Shown: positions 34,401-43,514, counted from the first letter of the stretch. The stretch: 64,000 bases of DNA from Geotrypetes seraphini (GCF_902459505.1 NC_047096.1:15838501-15902500); one strand, 5' to 3'. Translations and numbers: made by a program. Notes: a model not told the origin generated them from the letters alone.

Positions 34401-37400
34401 CAATTATACATTTTGGTGGAATTCCCTGTGTCATATTTACAAGATGGAAAGAGCAATTGCAATACAGAAAGGAAGTTATAAAATTTTTTTAAAGATATGG
34501 AGACCGATGGTTGATTTTTGTAGTGAATAGGCATCATTTTTCTTTGATAATATACATAGGGGGGGTGGGAAGATTGGAAGATAAGATGTAGCAAAATTGA
34601 AATTTTGAAGGAATATGATAGTTTTAATGATTGTATAGAAAGATGGGAGGGGGGAGGGTTTTTAATTAATTTACATATTAAGAATATAATGTATGATGTT
34701 CAAGTGTTATACGATAGTATTTCATGTTGTTCTTTTTGTGCACTTGATGTAAGTTTGAAAAAGAATAAAGAAATTAAAAAAAAAAAAGGATGGACTTTCC
34801 AAAACCCGACATTTGTCCGAGTTTTGAAAATCCCCGATGAGTTCCGGCCGCATCTGGAGGGCCTCTGAGCATGCATGGATGACACTACACATCCACACAG
34901 GCTCCAGGCCCTCCAGACATGGCTGCAGTTTGTCCAGAAGAAGAGAGGAGGGATTGGGGAGGAGGGGCTTGGGGAGGGGCTGAAGGTGGAGGTGGAATGG
35001 GGCGGTGTCCTGTGTCCGGGGTTTCCCAGAGAAAAATATGGTAACCCTAGGTATAGTAGGGAGTTCTCAAGATCACACAGAACAGCTGCTCGAACCACTC
35101 CGCCATTGTTCCTCCGGCCCTCATGCCGCGGCTTTCTGATTTTGCTTTGCAGAGCTTGCTACTTGCTAAGGCCAAAGAAGCCTGGGAACAGGAACAAGTG
35201 GACAGAGAAGGCGAGAAGGAGAGGTACCTCGCCGAACGTGTCTCAACCCCCAGGACCAGTGGCCTTTCCCGAAATGATCTCCAGGTGTGTTAAAAAGGAG
35301 AAAAAGCTCAGTCATTAAAACAGGGACAAGGTAGATGCCTTTTATTTCAAAAGGCATGCATGATTGGCCACAAATGTATTTTGCAATATTGGTTACAGAA
35401 AGATCCTCCTAGTTTTTGGCATTGGAGGAACCAACTCCATCGTTTCATTTTATTTGAAGTTAGGGAGGTTTGTAAGTTTCCTAGATGTACACGTTTCTTT
35501 TTGAAAATTTGAGACTCCTATATTCAAAATCTTTCCTCTAGAGCACAAAGTATGATTATTAATATTTTCATTGAAGCGTTGGAAACATTCATAGCATCAC
35601 AATACCTGGTAATATGTGTCATCTTCCATTCAGGGGTGGGGGAGAACTGGGGGGTGCAGGGGTAAGATGGAATAGGTCATATAGAAATGTATATTGAAGG
35701 AATGATAGAAATATGTATGTAAATATCATAATTTATTATAATTTGATTAATTACTTCAATACAATCTTAAAAGGAGGGGGAAGGGGAGGGGAATGGTGGT
35801 GAGTAGTGGGGTTGATATGGGTCATATGGAAATATATTTTGGAGGAATGATAGAAATATGTATGTAAATATCATAATTTATTATAATTTGATTAATTACT
35901 TCAATACAATCTTAAAAGGAAGGGGGAAGGGGAGGGAAGTGGTGGTGAGTAGTGGGGTTGATATGGGTCATATGGAAATATATTTTGGAGGAATGATAGA
36001 AATCTGTATGAAAATATCATAATTGTGAATCTATTTGAAATTAAAATCTATTTGTATTAAAAAAAACAAAAACAAAAAACCCAGGGTTTTCCACACAGAG
36101 TACTCTTTTTCGTTTTTTGCCATGAGCTCTGCACATGACCTGCATCCCCCACAGATGGCCTCCACATTAAAAGAGTGAAAAGTGTCCAACTGACACCGCT
36201 GGAACCAGAAGTCCTTTCAACAGAAGGTTTTCCTGTTGAAAGTCTCAGAGCTTCCAAGTTACTCAGTTCCAGGAGGGAGATTTTAGGCCAGTGCTGGATT
36301 TCTGCCAACCTCATCCAGGTGCATTATGGGACCGGCAGCACTGATTTCAATGGGTAGAATCAAGGACTATATATACCGTACTGTTTTGAGATGTAAGTTT
36401 AAAACCAGGACCGGACAAAAAGTCTCCCTTCTGGAACTGGGTAACTTGGTAGCTCTGTTTTCTAATCAACCTCCAGGCCAGGGGTGTCAAAGTCCGTCCT
36501 CGAGGGCTGCAATCCAGTTGGGTTTTCAGGATTTCCCCAATGAATATGGCTGAGATCTATTTGCATGCACTGCTTTCATTGTATGCTAACAGATCTCATG
36601 CACATTCATTGGGGAAATCCTGAAAACCCGGCTGGATTCCGGCCCTCGAGGAGGGAGTTTGACACTCCTGCTCCAGGCCATGAGGAGTCAGTCTTGGGAT
36701 TTCAGTTCCTCTTTCAAAATGTTATGGAAATTCTCAGAGAGGGTTTTAGCTTCAGCTGCTCCGTAGGGAATGACTTTGTATTATTTTTATGCAGAAATCT
36801 TAGAATTTTTCTTGATTTTTTGGGCAATATTTTTCAGTTAATTTTAAGCTCTTGGCTTAATACAAATTTCTCAATCCGTCCTCCTTTTTCTGGAGCCATA
36901 TGGTAACTCTATAAAAGCTAAGAAATCAAAGAAGAAAGGGTGATCCATAGCATGAGTAAGGTAAGGAAAAAGGTCAAGAGTGGAAATCCAAAGCAAAATA
37001 GTATGACTTCAATTGCACTTTAAAAAATCTTTTTATGGACGTTTGGGATCCTTATATTCAGAATCTTTCACCAAAAATACGAAGTTTGGTTATCAATGAT
37101 TTATTATGAAAATTAGGTTTAATAATTACATTCCAGTTATTTATTTTAATTCTTTATTTTTGTCAACTTTCATCCAGGGTGAGGGATTTCATTTAGGGGA
37201 AGATAGTGGGTAGGGGGTGGAATTAAGGGGGATGTAGATAAGATTGAATTAATTCATATGTAAATTAAATTTGTATGAAATATTATTGTAATTCTTATTG
37301 TATTGAATGTATTTTTGTATTATCCTATTGTACTGATTATTTGATTCTTTCAATAAAAATTGTTATACATAAAAGTCGCAAAAGATTTTTCGATGCGGAG

Positions 37401-40400
37401 GGAGGCATTAGATACCAGTTACTTACCTTATGCAATCATACAATCCATTGTGTTTTGTAGTCTGAGGCATTTATTTTGAATGGATTCTTTTTTAATCACG
37501 GGTTTGTTTCTTGTCCATTAATGGCAGGAGCTATGCCGAGAACTTCTTGATAAAATGCATATGGTGGACGAGGAACGATATGACATCGAGGCAAAGGTCA
37601 TACACAACACAAGAGAGGTGAGGAGGGTTGAAGGTCATACAACATGCTAGAAATTTCCATTATGGTGACAGTGACACCTGAAGGGTGAAAACAGAAGAAT
37701 GTGACAGACATCAACCTGGATAAGGAGAGTTATCCTACAAGAGATATACAGTGGGGCAGAAATCGAAAGGAACAGCATAAGATGGGAAGTGAGAAATTCG
37801 ATATGCATTGAGCAGGGGGAAAAACTCAACATTGAAAACCTGTGTAAGAAGGCAGGGCCAGAGCAAGAAAGATACCAGTGTTCCAGTTCATAGGGGAAGA
37901 TCATTGATGATGTCATTAGAAATGATAGTGGTAATAGTGCTGTACACGTGCCTAACCTGAAATTTTGTCTCCAGTTTTGGTCTGGCCGCTGGAACTGATT
38001 TAGAGAAAGTTGCCCACACAAGTACAGGTGGGACTTTATAACCTAAACACCGTATATACTCGGATATAAGCTGTCCTGAATATAAACTGAGGTAACCTTT
38101 TTCCCCCCAAAAGGTTGGCTTGAATATAAACCGGGGGTTAATATTCAAGTACCCTACCCCCCTGCCTCCCTGGCTCTGCACCCAGTCCCCCTTCCTCCCT
38201 GCCCTGCCAGGCTCTGCACCCCAAACTGGATATATGTTACTTTCCAGAAACACCCAGAAGGGGACAGACTGACACTCACCATCAAAGCTCTGTCATTTCT
38301 AGCATAAGTTAGATCAGTGTCTCTCAAACTGTGTGCCATGGCACAGTGGTGTGCCTTGAAGAGATCCTGGATGTACCCTGAACAGATTCCAGAATTTTAT
38401 TTTTAAAAATTCCCTTCATAAGTATAACTAGACAAGATGGCATGCACGTCACGCACGCAAATATCTGTCAATGTTATGAGCATCTGTGTGTGCAATGATA
38501 CAACCGCCCAGACAAATTCGTTCTTTGACGTGATTGGTCTTCTTATCTTTGTGAACTTGGATTTTCGGTTCTGACAGAAATTAAATAAACAGAGAATGAA
38601 TGCAGATGGATGATGAAATGTGTGTTTGCTTGTCGACTATCGAGCCGCGTTTTAAGCTAATTTGAACTCAAAAACAAGCACATCCATCGCATTGATTAGC
38701 AATTCTATTCTATCTACTTTAGTTTCACCGTTGTTACAATTACCCATGCATACCTTAAAGAACTTTAAATAAATAACTCTCAGATTTACCCCCTTTTACT
38801 AAACCATGATAGCGGTTATTAGCGTAGGGAGCCACGCTGAATGCTCTGCGCTGCTCCCGAAGCTCATTGAGGTCCTATGAGTGTCAGGAGCCTTGTGGAG
38901 CATTCAATGCGGCTCCCTGCGCTAATAACTGCTATCGCGGTTTAGTAAAAGGGGGGGGGGGGTAATTTTTTGTTGTTTTTTGCAATTTTATCATTTCAAT
39001 TATAATATGCCATGAAAAACATTTGCTCCGTTTAGTGTGCCAGAGCTAAAAAAAAGTTTGAGAGACACTGACACCCCTCCTCCCCCCTTTTACAAAACCG
39101 CGATAGCAGTTTTTAGCGCAGGCCGGCGTGCTGAACGCTCTACGCTGCTCCCGACGCTCATAGAGTTCCTACGAGTGTTGGGAGCAGCGCGCCGGCCTGC
39201 GCTAAAAGCCGCTATTGTGGTTTTGCAAAAGAGGGGGTGAGGTAGGTGCTCTTGCTCACCTTTAGCACCTCCTGGTGCAAGGAAGGACTGGCAGAGATCC
39301 GGCTTCCATGAGGCAGCGCCATTGTGAGCTGGATAATGAATCTTCTTTTGTAAAAATTCTGCCATTGTTAAAGCAAAATCAAGAACTACAAATGTAGCTT
39401 TTGTGCTGGATCCGCCTTACTTGCTTTTCAGTTCCGCCGCTTTTACAAGGCAGTAAATCTCTCCTTGAATTAAAGGCGATATAGGAAAGCAAAACACCAG
39501 GCAGCAATTAAGCACCAGCCCTGGACCCAGGTCAAAAATAACAACTACAAGGCACTTGAATCAGTTCAAATGGATGATCAAATAAGCAAAATCTATAAAG
39601 TTTCTTTTAAATATTTAGTGTTATAAGTTTGGTAAAGCTCTCAAGAGAAATCCTGAGCCTACGGAATGTGGAAGGAGGAGTGGGAGGTGCTAATATGTGG
39701 TTCTTCAGAACCCTTCCCCCACCCACCCTACCCACTCCACCCATCCAAGCAGAAATCAAATTCCTTCACCATAAGTGTGACTATGGTAGGAATAGCTAGA
39801 GTTACCTCAGAAAAGAAACTTTGTAAAAAAAAAAAAAAAATTGCTTATGCTGCCACAAGAAAAGGTACATACCTTTTAAACAGCGCATAAAGGTCGTCTT
39901 TTGTTATTTGAGACTTGGGAAGTTAGACGTTCGGCTAGGAAAATTCGTATATTTATGGAAATTTGGGATCCGTATATTCAAAATCTTTCACCTAAGGCTA
40001 GAAGTTTAATTCTTAATTATTTAAATTGAAGCTGTGATTATTTACTTAAAATTTTAGTTCTTCATTTTTATTATTCTTTATTTTTGACAGCTTCCATTGG
40101 GTTTGGGGGCTTTAATAACAGATTTACATATAATTAAAAAGGGTTGGGATGGGAGGAGGAGGGAATTGATTTAAAAAGGGGTTTGAATTTGATAATATAT
40201 TAAGGTTTATTGTAGATAATATGAAATATATTTTGGAGGAATAATAGAACTATGTTTGATAAATATTTTTATGAATATAATTGTTATAAACTTAATTTGT
40301 ATTCAATAAAAATGTTATAAATTAAAAGGTCCAAGAAAGAAAGGAGAATTAAGAAGAAGACCAAAAGAAGCCACATTTAGTGAGGAATCACGTGAGCGCA

Positions 40401-41914
40401 GAACTGGAACAGGCTCAGGTAGTGCTCAGTTATGTTAACTCTTTTTTTTTTTCTCCTTGCAGATTCGGGACCTAAAGATGAAAGTGATGGACCTCCGGGG
40501 GAAGTTTAAACGGCCACCTCTGCGCCGGGTCAGAGTCTCCGCTGATGCCATGTTGAGAGCTTTGCTTGGCTCCAAACACAAAGTATCCATGGATCTGAGG
40601 GCCAACCTGAAGTCTGTCAAGAAAGAAGACACTGAGAAGGTGAGGAGCCGGGACCGGCCTTGCGGTTCTAAAGAAGGAAGGAACCGGTATCGCTCCCCCC
40701 CCCCACCCCACCCCCGCGTGAACCGGCACCCCGCACCCGAACAACTTGAAACTTATCCCCTGTCTGGCACTGGCCGAGATTCTCGGCGAGAGGGAGAATT
40801 AGAAGGCCTTGAGCATACGCAGATGCATGCTCAGGGCCCGGCAGAGGCAGGAAGTTCTTCAAGCGGCACCGGCACGTCCTGTGGGCTGCGTGCTGGTGCC
40901 AGACGGGGAGGGGGGGTAAGTTTCAAGTTGTTTGGGCAGGGAGTGCCGGTTTGCACAGGGGGGGGGGGGCCTTTGCGAGCGGAGGGGGGGAGCAGCGCCG
41001 CTGGCCTCATGGGGGGGCGGGAACGTATCAATCGAGTTTCCATTATTTCCTATGGGGGAAACTCGCTTTGATATACGAGTATTTTGGTTTACGAGCATGC
41101 TTCTGGAATGAATTATGCTCATAAGCCAAGGTTCCACTGTATCTGGAAAACTTATTTTTCCAGAATCATTCAAAATCTGAGCTATAAATCTGACCCCTTT
41201 ATTTACCCATAATCTAAACGTAACATTTGTCAATAAAATTTGTAGATTATTACCCATAATAGCATGCGCGGTATACGCGTGTGCACGCTATATTAAAATT
41301 TTATTGACAAATGTTACCTTTAGATTATGGGTAATAATCTACAAATTTTATTTGTCAAAACTTTTGTTTTATCTTCAGTTTATTTGAAACTTTCAGTCTA
41401 ATATAAATGTTTAAAGGACATTAGAACCTTTTTAATGCATGCAAATCAATGGAATTCTTTTCGTTCCTAGGTTAACATGAATTAAAGTGAGCGATTTTGA
41501 ATGCACTAAGGGGTCCTTTTACTAAGGCGCGCTAATCAATTTAGCATGCGTTAACGATTAGCACGCACTAAATCGGTTAGCGCGCCTTAGTAACAGGACC
41601 TCTAAAATTTTAAGGCACGTTAACCAAGCAAATGCAGGCTAATGCACATTCCTAGACCGTTCGTCTGTTCAGGACAGTGAATGATCTAAAGCAGCATTCG
41701 TCGATCAACCTTTGTCGGTGGCTTAGTTGATAATCGCCAACCAATGAGCCCTAAGAAAGTCAGGCTGGGAATGTCCACCAATGCCATGCTTGCTCTTTGC
41801 CGCTAGGAACGTCCCGTGGAAGTGAGTGACTGGCGTAAGAATGTTGAAGCCATGTCTGGAATGGAGGGCAGGAAGAAGATGTTTGATGCTGCCAAAGCAC
41901 CAAGTGGCCAGTGA
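25414..41914 (+). CDS. TNNI1: Troponin I, slow skeletal muscle (whole coding region, 7 coding exons)
   Basis: Inhibitory subunit of the troponin complex on thin filaments; it binds actin, troponin C and troponin T and blocks actomyosin at low calcium. Coding pieces: 25414-25424, 26820-26823, 29671-29712, 35153-35284, 37528-37617, 40463-40639, 41807-41914. They splice in frame to 187 residues, the usual length of vertebrate TNNI1. Residues 1-63 hold the N-terminal troponin C/T-binding part. Residues 64-105 form the helical TnT-binding arm with [11 protein letters not shown]. Residues 106-117 are the inhibitory peptide [12 protein letters not shown], followed by the switch region and the [19 protein letters not shown] tail. 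The RPVEVSDW junction and the lack of a cardiac N-terminal extension point to the slow skeletal paralogue rather than TNNI2 or TNNI3. The ATG has A at -3. All introns are GT-AG. I see no lesion in the frame. Confidence 0.96.
25526..25898. mobile_element. hAT-like non-autonomous element (CAGTGGCGTAAC family)
   Basis: Ends CAGTGGCGTAAC and TATGCCACTG. Flanked by CCTCCACC / CCCCCACC (8 bp, one difference). An internal inverted pair surrounds GATGTCACATCCTG. It starts about 100 bp after TNNI1 exon 2. Confidence 0.65.
26290..26560. mobile_element. relic related to 25526-25898
   Basis: Contains the same inner inverted pair (CTCTGATGTCATATCCTG and GAAGTGATGTCAGAG) but no clear ends. Confidence 0.4.
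26820..26823 (+). CDS. TNNI1: TNNI1 exon 3, 4-nt microexon AGAG
   Basis: The bases AGAG sit between an acceptor AG (26818-26819), preceded by a pyrimidine-rich tract from about 26766, and a donor gtaagg. They complete codon 4 (CTA, Leu) and add GAG (Glu), giving M-P-E-L-E followed by R-K in exon 4, which aligns with M-P-E-V-E-R-K of mammalian TNNI1. The frame needs 1+3n bases here, and 4 fits exactly. Very small exons near the N-terminus are a known feature of troponin I genes. Confidence 0.82.
27118..27298. mobile_element. small terminal-inverted-repeat element with hammerhead-like core
   Basis: Inverted ends GACGTCACAGCTAG... and ...GGTTGTGACGTC, continuing through AAAATGATAGCTTTATTGAT and its inverse. 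The centre has CTGAAGA (27192-27198), a stem GGCGAC/GTTGCC and GAAAC (27215-27219). No coding. Confidence 0.6.
27299..28949. other. intron 3, no supported gene
   Basis: A-rich non-coding sequence, (CA)n-like stretch near 28230 and scattered CTTAGGTGC-type motifs. No repeat family named. Confidence 0.35.
28950..29249. mobile_element. Tigger-like MITE (CAGTACTCCCCC family)
   Basis: 300 bp, ends CAGTACTCCCCC and GGGGGAACACTG with flanking TA on both sides. Inner inverted CCGCAAATT / AATTCGCGG and a central palindrome around CAATCAGGAGCTG. Related copy at 56097-56374. Confidence 0.8.
29671..29712 (+). CDS. TNNI1: TNNI1 exon 4 (residues 6-19)
   Basis: A 42-bp phase-0 exon reading [14 protein letters not shown], against [14 protein letters not shown] in mammals. 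Acceptor ctgcctttag, donor gtaagt. It encodes the basic N-terminal segment that contacts troponin C. Confidence 0.93.
29885..30060 (+). repeat. dispersed repeat (AACTACAAATCCCACACTGC family)
   Basis: Third copy of the repeat at 7015-7215, in intron 4. Confidence 0.45.
30290..30435 (+). mobile_element. L2-type LINE 3' end
   Basis: AAATTGTAAGCTCTACAGAG, CAGGGACTGTCTCTTGAG and TGTTATAGAAATGATTAGTA, the typical L2-clade 3' UTR terminus. Confidence 0.65.
30465..31305 (-). mobile_element. CR1-like LINE 3' end, duplicated terminus, split by a MITE
   Basis: The 3' terminus (complement of TTACTATGTTTCTATA) is seen twice, near 30465 and 30633. The minus-strand tail reads [20 protein letters not shown] and [18 protein letters not shown]. 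Interrupted at about 30900-31078. Confidence 0.82.
30900..31078. mobile_element. palindromic hAT-like MITE (GGTGTCAAAGTC family)
   Basis: Ends CAGGTGTCAAAGTC and GACTTTGACACCCCT, with the central GAATATGCATGAGATCTATT palindrome. Target duplication not clear. Confidence 0.82.
31306..31849. other. intron 4, no supported feature
   Basis: Short open frames without family resemblance. Confidence 0.3.
31850..32024. mobile_element. palindromic hAT-like MITE (CAGGGGTAGGGAAC family)
   Basis: 175 bp; 8-bp duplication CAGTAGGA at 31842-31849 and 32025-32032. Same family as 15663-15836. Confidence 0.92.
32583..33013. mobile_element. fold-back element with nested hairpin
   Basis: Outer arms of about 70 bp (32583-32652 and 32941-33013) are inverted: CAGTCCAGGTTTCTTAGTG versus CACTAAGAAACCTGGACTG. 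Inside, a perfect 25-bp-arm hairpin occupies 32723-32747 and 32765-32789. An (AAT)n tract lies at 32652-32680. Family not recognised. Confidence 0.75.
33956..35049. mobile_element. hAT-like element (TAGGGTTA...TAACCCTA), split by an L1
   Basis: Ends TAGGGTTATCAGACATC and ATATGGTAACCCTA; related to 42198-42505. It is interrupted by an L1 at 34016-34787. The right part is GC-rich and its long open frames are not coding. Confidence 0.6.
34016..34787 (+). mobile_element. L1-like LINE 3' end
   Basis: 167-residue frame (34027-34530), the end of an L1 ORF2. It holds the Cys-His cluster [19 protein letters not shown], then [10 protein letters not shown] and [14 protein letters not shown]. Then 3' UTR, AATAAA at 34764 and an A-run. 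Target duplication GGACGGACTTTC / GGATGGACTTTC at 34004-34015 and 34788-34799. Young-looking in this frame. Confidence 0.92.
35153..35284 (+). CDS. TNNI1: TNNI1 exon 5 (residues 20-63)
   Basis: A 132-bp exon of 44 codons beginning [15 protein letters not shown] and containing ERYLAER, the charged helix that joins the TnC-binding and TnT-binding parts. Acceptor tttgctttgcag. The donor is CAG|gtgtgt, weaker than the other donors of the gene. An hAT-like element ends about 100 bp upstream and an L1 fragment begins about 45 bp downstream. Confidence 0.93.
35330..36070 (+). mobile_element. L1-like LINE 3' end with tandem 3' UTR
   Basis: Coding relic near [14 protein letters not shown]-like sequence (35350-35420), then a 3' UTR where a unit of about 145 bp (ATGATAGAAATATGTATG) occurs about 2.5 times from 35697 to 36050, ending in an A-rich tail. 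In TNNI1 intron 5. Confidence 0.75.
36250..36460 (+). repeat. dispersed repeat (AACTACAAATCCCACACTGC family)
   Basis: Fourth copy: GAGATGTAAGTTTAAAACCA, GGACCGGACAAAAAGTCTCC. Confidence 0.45.
36479..36670. mobile_element. palindromic hAT-like MITE (CAGGGGTGTCAAAG family)
   Basis: 192 bp; 8-bp duplication CTCCAGGC at 36471-36478 and 36671-36678. Same family as 16016-16207. Confidence 0.92.
36995..37377 (+). mobile_element. L1-like LINE 3' end
   Basis: ORF2 end ([20 protein letters not shown]-like), G-rich 3' UTR, then TTCAATAAAAATTGTTATAC (AATAAA at 37352). Sense orientation in TNNI1 intron 5, ending about 150 bp before exon 6. Confidence 0.75.
37528..37617 (+). CDS. TNNI1: TNNI1 exon 6 (residues 64-93)
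   Basis: A 90-bp exon of 30 codons from ELCREL to HNTRE, with the family signature [11 protein letters not shown] of the TnT-binding coiled-coil arm. Acceptor attaatggcag, donor gtgagg. An L1 3' end in sense orientation lies about 150 bp upstream. Confidence 0.95.
37618..38314. other. intron 6 start, no supported feature
   Basis: Non-coding; CGTATATACTCGGATATAAG near 38051 recalls a common transposon terminus, but no ends were found. Confidence 0.3.
38315..39070. mobile_element. hAT-like (Charlie-type) non-autonomous element
   Basis: Ends CAGTGTCTCTCAAACTGTG and AGTTTGAGAGACACTG, the Charlie-type terminus. About 756 bp, interrupted by a palindromic MITE at 38789-38963. The target duplication is not evident. 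Confidence 0.7.
38789..38963. mobile_element. palindromic MITE (CCCCTTTTACTAAA family)
   Basis: CCCCTTTTACTAAACCATGA...CGGTTTAGTAAAAGGGG with a long inverted GCGTAGGGAGCC-type arm. Inserted in the hAT-like element. Confidence 0.75.
39077..39238. mobile_element. palindromic MITE (CCCCTTTTACAAAACC family)
   Basis: Arms with CGCGATAGCAGTTTTTAGCG and GCTAAAAGCCGCTATTGTGG. It directly follows the hAT-like element's right end. Confidence 0.75.
39905..40328 (+). mobile_element. L1-like LINE 3' end
   Basis: ORF2 end ([20 protein letters not shown]-like), 3' UTR, AATAAA at 40305. Sense orientation, ending about 135 bp before TNNI1 exon 7. Confidence 0.75.
40463..40639 (+). CDS. TNNI1: TNNI1 exon 7 (residues 94-152, inhibitory peptide)
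   Basis: A 177-bp exon of 59 codons. It carries the actin-binding inhibitory peptide at residues 106-117 and the switch region [20 protein letters not shown], ending KKEDTEK. A strong polypyrimidine tract precedes it and the donor is gtgagg. An open frame continues past the donor into intron 7, but that extension is GC-rich transposon sequence and not protein. Confidence 0.97.
40680..41139. mobile_element. Tigger-like element, right end
   Basis: Ends AAGGTTCCACTG followed by TA. Subterminal GGTTTACGAGCATGCTTCTG and GGAAACTCGCTTTGATATAC match a known class of Tigger/pogo termini. The left part is GC-rich with G-runs; its left end is not found. Confidence 0.6.
41203..41334. repeat. 39-bp-arm inverted repeat in TNNI1 intron 7
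   Basis: Arms 41203-41241 and 41296-41334 match at 38 of 39 positions. The 54-bp spacer is CpG-rich (GCATGCGCGGTATACGCG). A shorter inverted copy of part of the arm follows at about 41335-41356. Confidence 0.75.
41511..41602. mobile_element. palindromic MITE, short (TCCTTTTACTAAGG family)
   Basis: GGGTCCTTTTACTAAGGCGC and GCGCCTTAGTAACAGGACC around GCGTTAACGATTAGC. Confidence 0.7.
41807..41914 (+). CDS. TNNI1: TNNI1 exon 8 (residues 153-187 and stop)
   Basis: Reads [26 protein letters not shown] and DAAKAPSGQ, then TGA at 41912-41914. This is the C-terminal mobile domain that contacts actin-tropomyosin. The exon appears to run four bases past the stop to a donor AAAG|gtaacg at 41919, so the 3' UTR would lie mostly in a further exon. 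Confidence 0.95.
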   Translation, partial: ERPVEVSDWRKNVEAMSGMEGRKKMFDAAKAPSGQ

Positions 41915-42197
41915 AAAGGTAACGACCTGTTTAAATTGCTCTAGAAAGCACCACCAGAAAATAGAGCTTGCAAAATCCTTAGACCAGAGACAATGCAGGG
42001 ATGGGAAGTCAGATGTCAAGGTCTTATCCCATGTCATTAACAAGCAGAAAAAATATGACTCTGTGCGTTTGTTTGCTGCTAAGAGTGCAAAATCTTGATG
42101 GCATTCATCCCAGAACACCTCCCCCCCCCCCCAACACACACCAAAACAAAGAACTTGGACTACAACAGGCCAAGAGAATTTTCTGACTACCCATCCT

Positions 42198-42505
42198 TAG
42201 GGTTACCAGATATTTGGATTTTCCCAGACATGTCCTCCTTTTCAGGACATGTCTGGGGGATTCGGACGGCTTTTCAAAACCCAGCGCTTTGCCCGGGTTT
42301 TGAAAAACTTTCAACAAATCGCCGTCAGGCAGGAGGGCATCCACGCATGCGCGTATGCTCTCCTGCCTGACTAAAGCAGGCAGCAGGGGACGGGACGGGG
42401 CCAGGGTGGGATTGGGGGTGGGGCTGGGCATAAAGGGATGGGGATGGGTGGAACTGGGCGGGTCTAGGGATCCGGATTTTCCTTTTGGAAAACCTGGTAA
42501 CCCTA
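42198..42505. mobile_element. hAT-like non-autonomous element (TAGGGTTACCAGA family)
   Basis: 308 bp, TAGGGTTACCAGATATTTGG at the left and TTTGGAAAACCTGGTAACC at the right. Flanked by CCCATCCT / CCCATCCC (8 bp, one difference). In the intron between exons 8 and 9. Confidence 0.75.
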
Positions 42506-43252
42506 CCCATCCCTAGCAAATAGCAGATAAAGAACTTGGAGGGGGATGATGAAGGGAATTGGTGCTTGTCAGCTTGCTAAAGATGACAGAGAGCTCTCAG
42601 ATTTCACACTTTTCCTCCAGGGGACTGGTAGGGGAATCAGATGACTCCATGTCATAAGGGGTAAGCTAGTCCAGTCCTATTTTACCCCAGTGCATGCATG
42701 GCTTTGTACTTGTCCTTCAGATTTCTCTTAGGAAAATGAATGGGACATAACCCTGCATAGCAGAATGCCTTCACACCATCTTGCGCACTGAGACTGGAAA
42801 TGTTGTTTCATTCTGAGATATTTTTTTCTCTCTCTCTCCCTTTTCAGCTAGAATATTCCTGGACTCATCCCAAATGGTCCCTGGATATCCCCAGATGAAT
42901 CACACAGCTTCCCTTCCCCCATCGTCTTTTTTCCCAACCTTCCACATCTCCTTCCATCTACTATGTTTGTCTAAAGCTCTCAAAACAGAGAAAATCATTG
43001 GACTGTTTCATTAAAAAACTGATATGGCCTCCACTGTGGCCGGGCATTGCTTGCCAAGCTCTCATTTTTCCCTTAGGTAGAACCAGAGAAGTTTAGATCA
43101 GTGAGGAACCTCAGCTGGTGATATGAGCTCAGTGCTGTCTTTTCATACCATTAAGTAAAATGTCATAATTGTGGTAAGGCTTGAACAGGTTTCTCTGGTT
43201 TCCAATGTGGTTCAGTGAGTTATGTACCTCGGATGTAGACCAATAACATCCC

Positions 43253-43258
43253 AATAAA
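43253..43258 (+). terminator. TNNI1: polyadenylation signal AATAAA (proximal)
   Basis: AATAAA followed within 20 bp by a T-rich stretch; would give a shorter TNNI1 3' UTR. Confidence 0.4.
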
Positions 43259-43508
43259 ATGGTCTTTCTTTCTAAACAGATCTGGTTCTCTCTCTGCAAT
43301 GTGGTGTTCAGGCTGTAGCATATCACTACACTGTCTCTCTCCCCCCCCCCCCCCCTCCGTGATGCACAATATTTCAGAATGCACAAATTATAGTAGTTCT
43401 CTGTCAGGAAACAGTGTGGGATGGTAGGAGGTAGGGAAATCCCCTTCACCCTCTGTGTATGGAGTGTATTTAAATGCTGTCTGTATACTCTACGTTATAA
43501 CTGTGTTC

Positions 43509-43514
43509 AATAAA
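43509..43514 (+). terminator. TNNI1: polyadenylation signal AATAAA (distal)
   Basis: AATAAA at the end of the 3' UTR exon, the last such signal before intergenic repeats begin near 43800. Confidence 0.5.

Noticed and set aside
34875-35318. 147-codon open frame overlapping TNNI1 exon 5
   Set aside because: It uses a different frame from exon 5 and starts in a GC-rich transposon end.
40457-41071. 204-codon open frame on the + strand
   Set aside because: Only 40463-40639 is protein (TNNI1 exon 7). The rest reads through a good donor into GC-rich transposon sequence.
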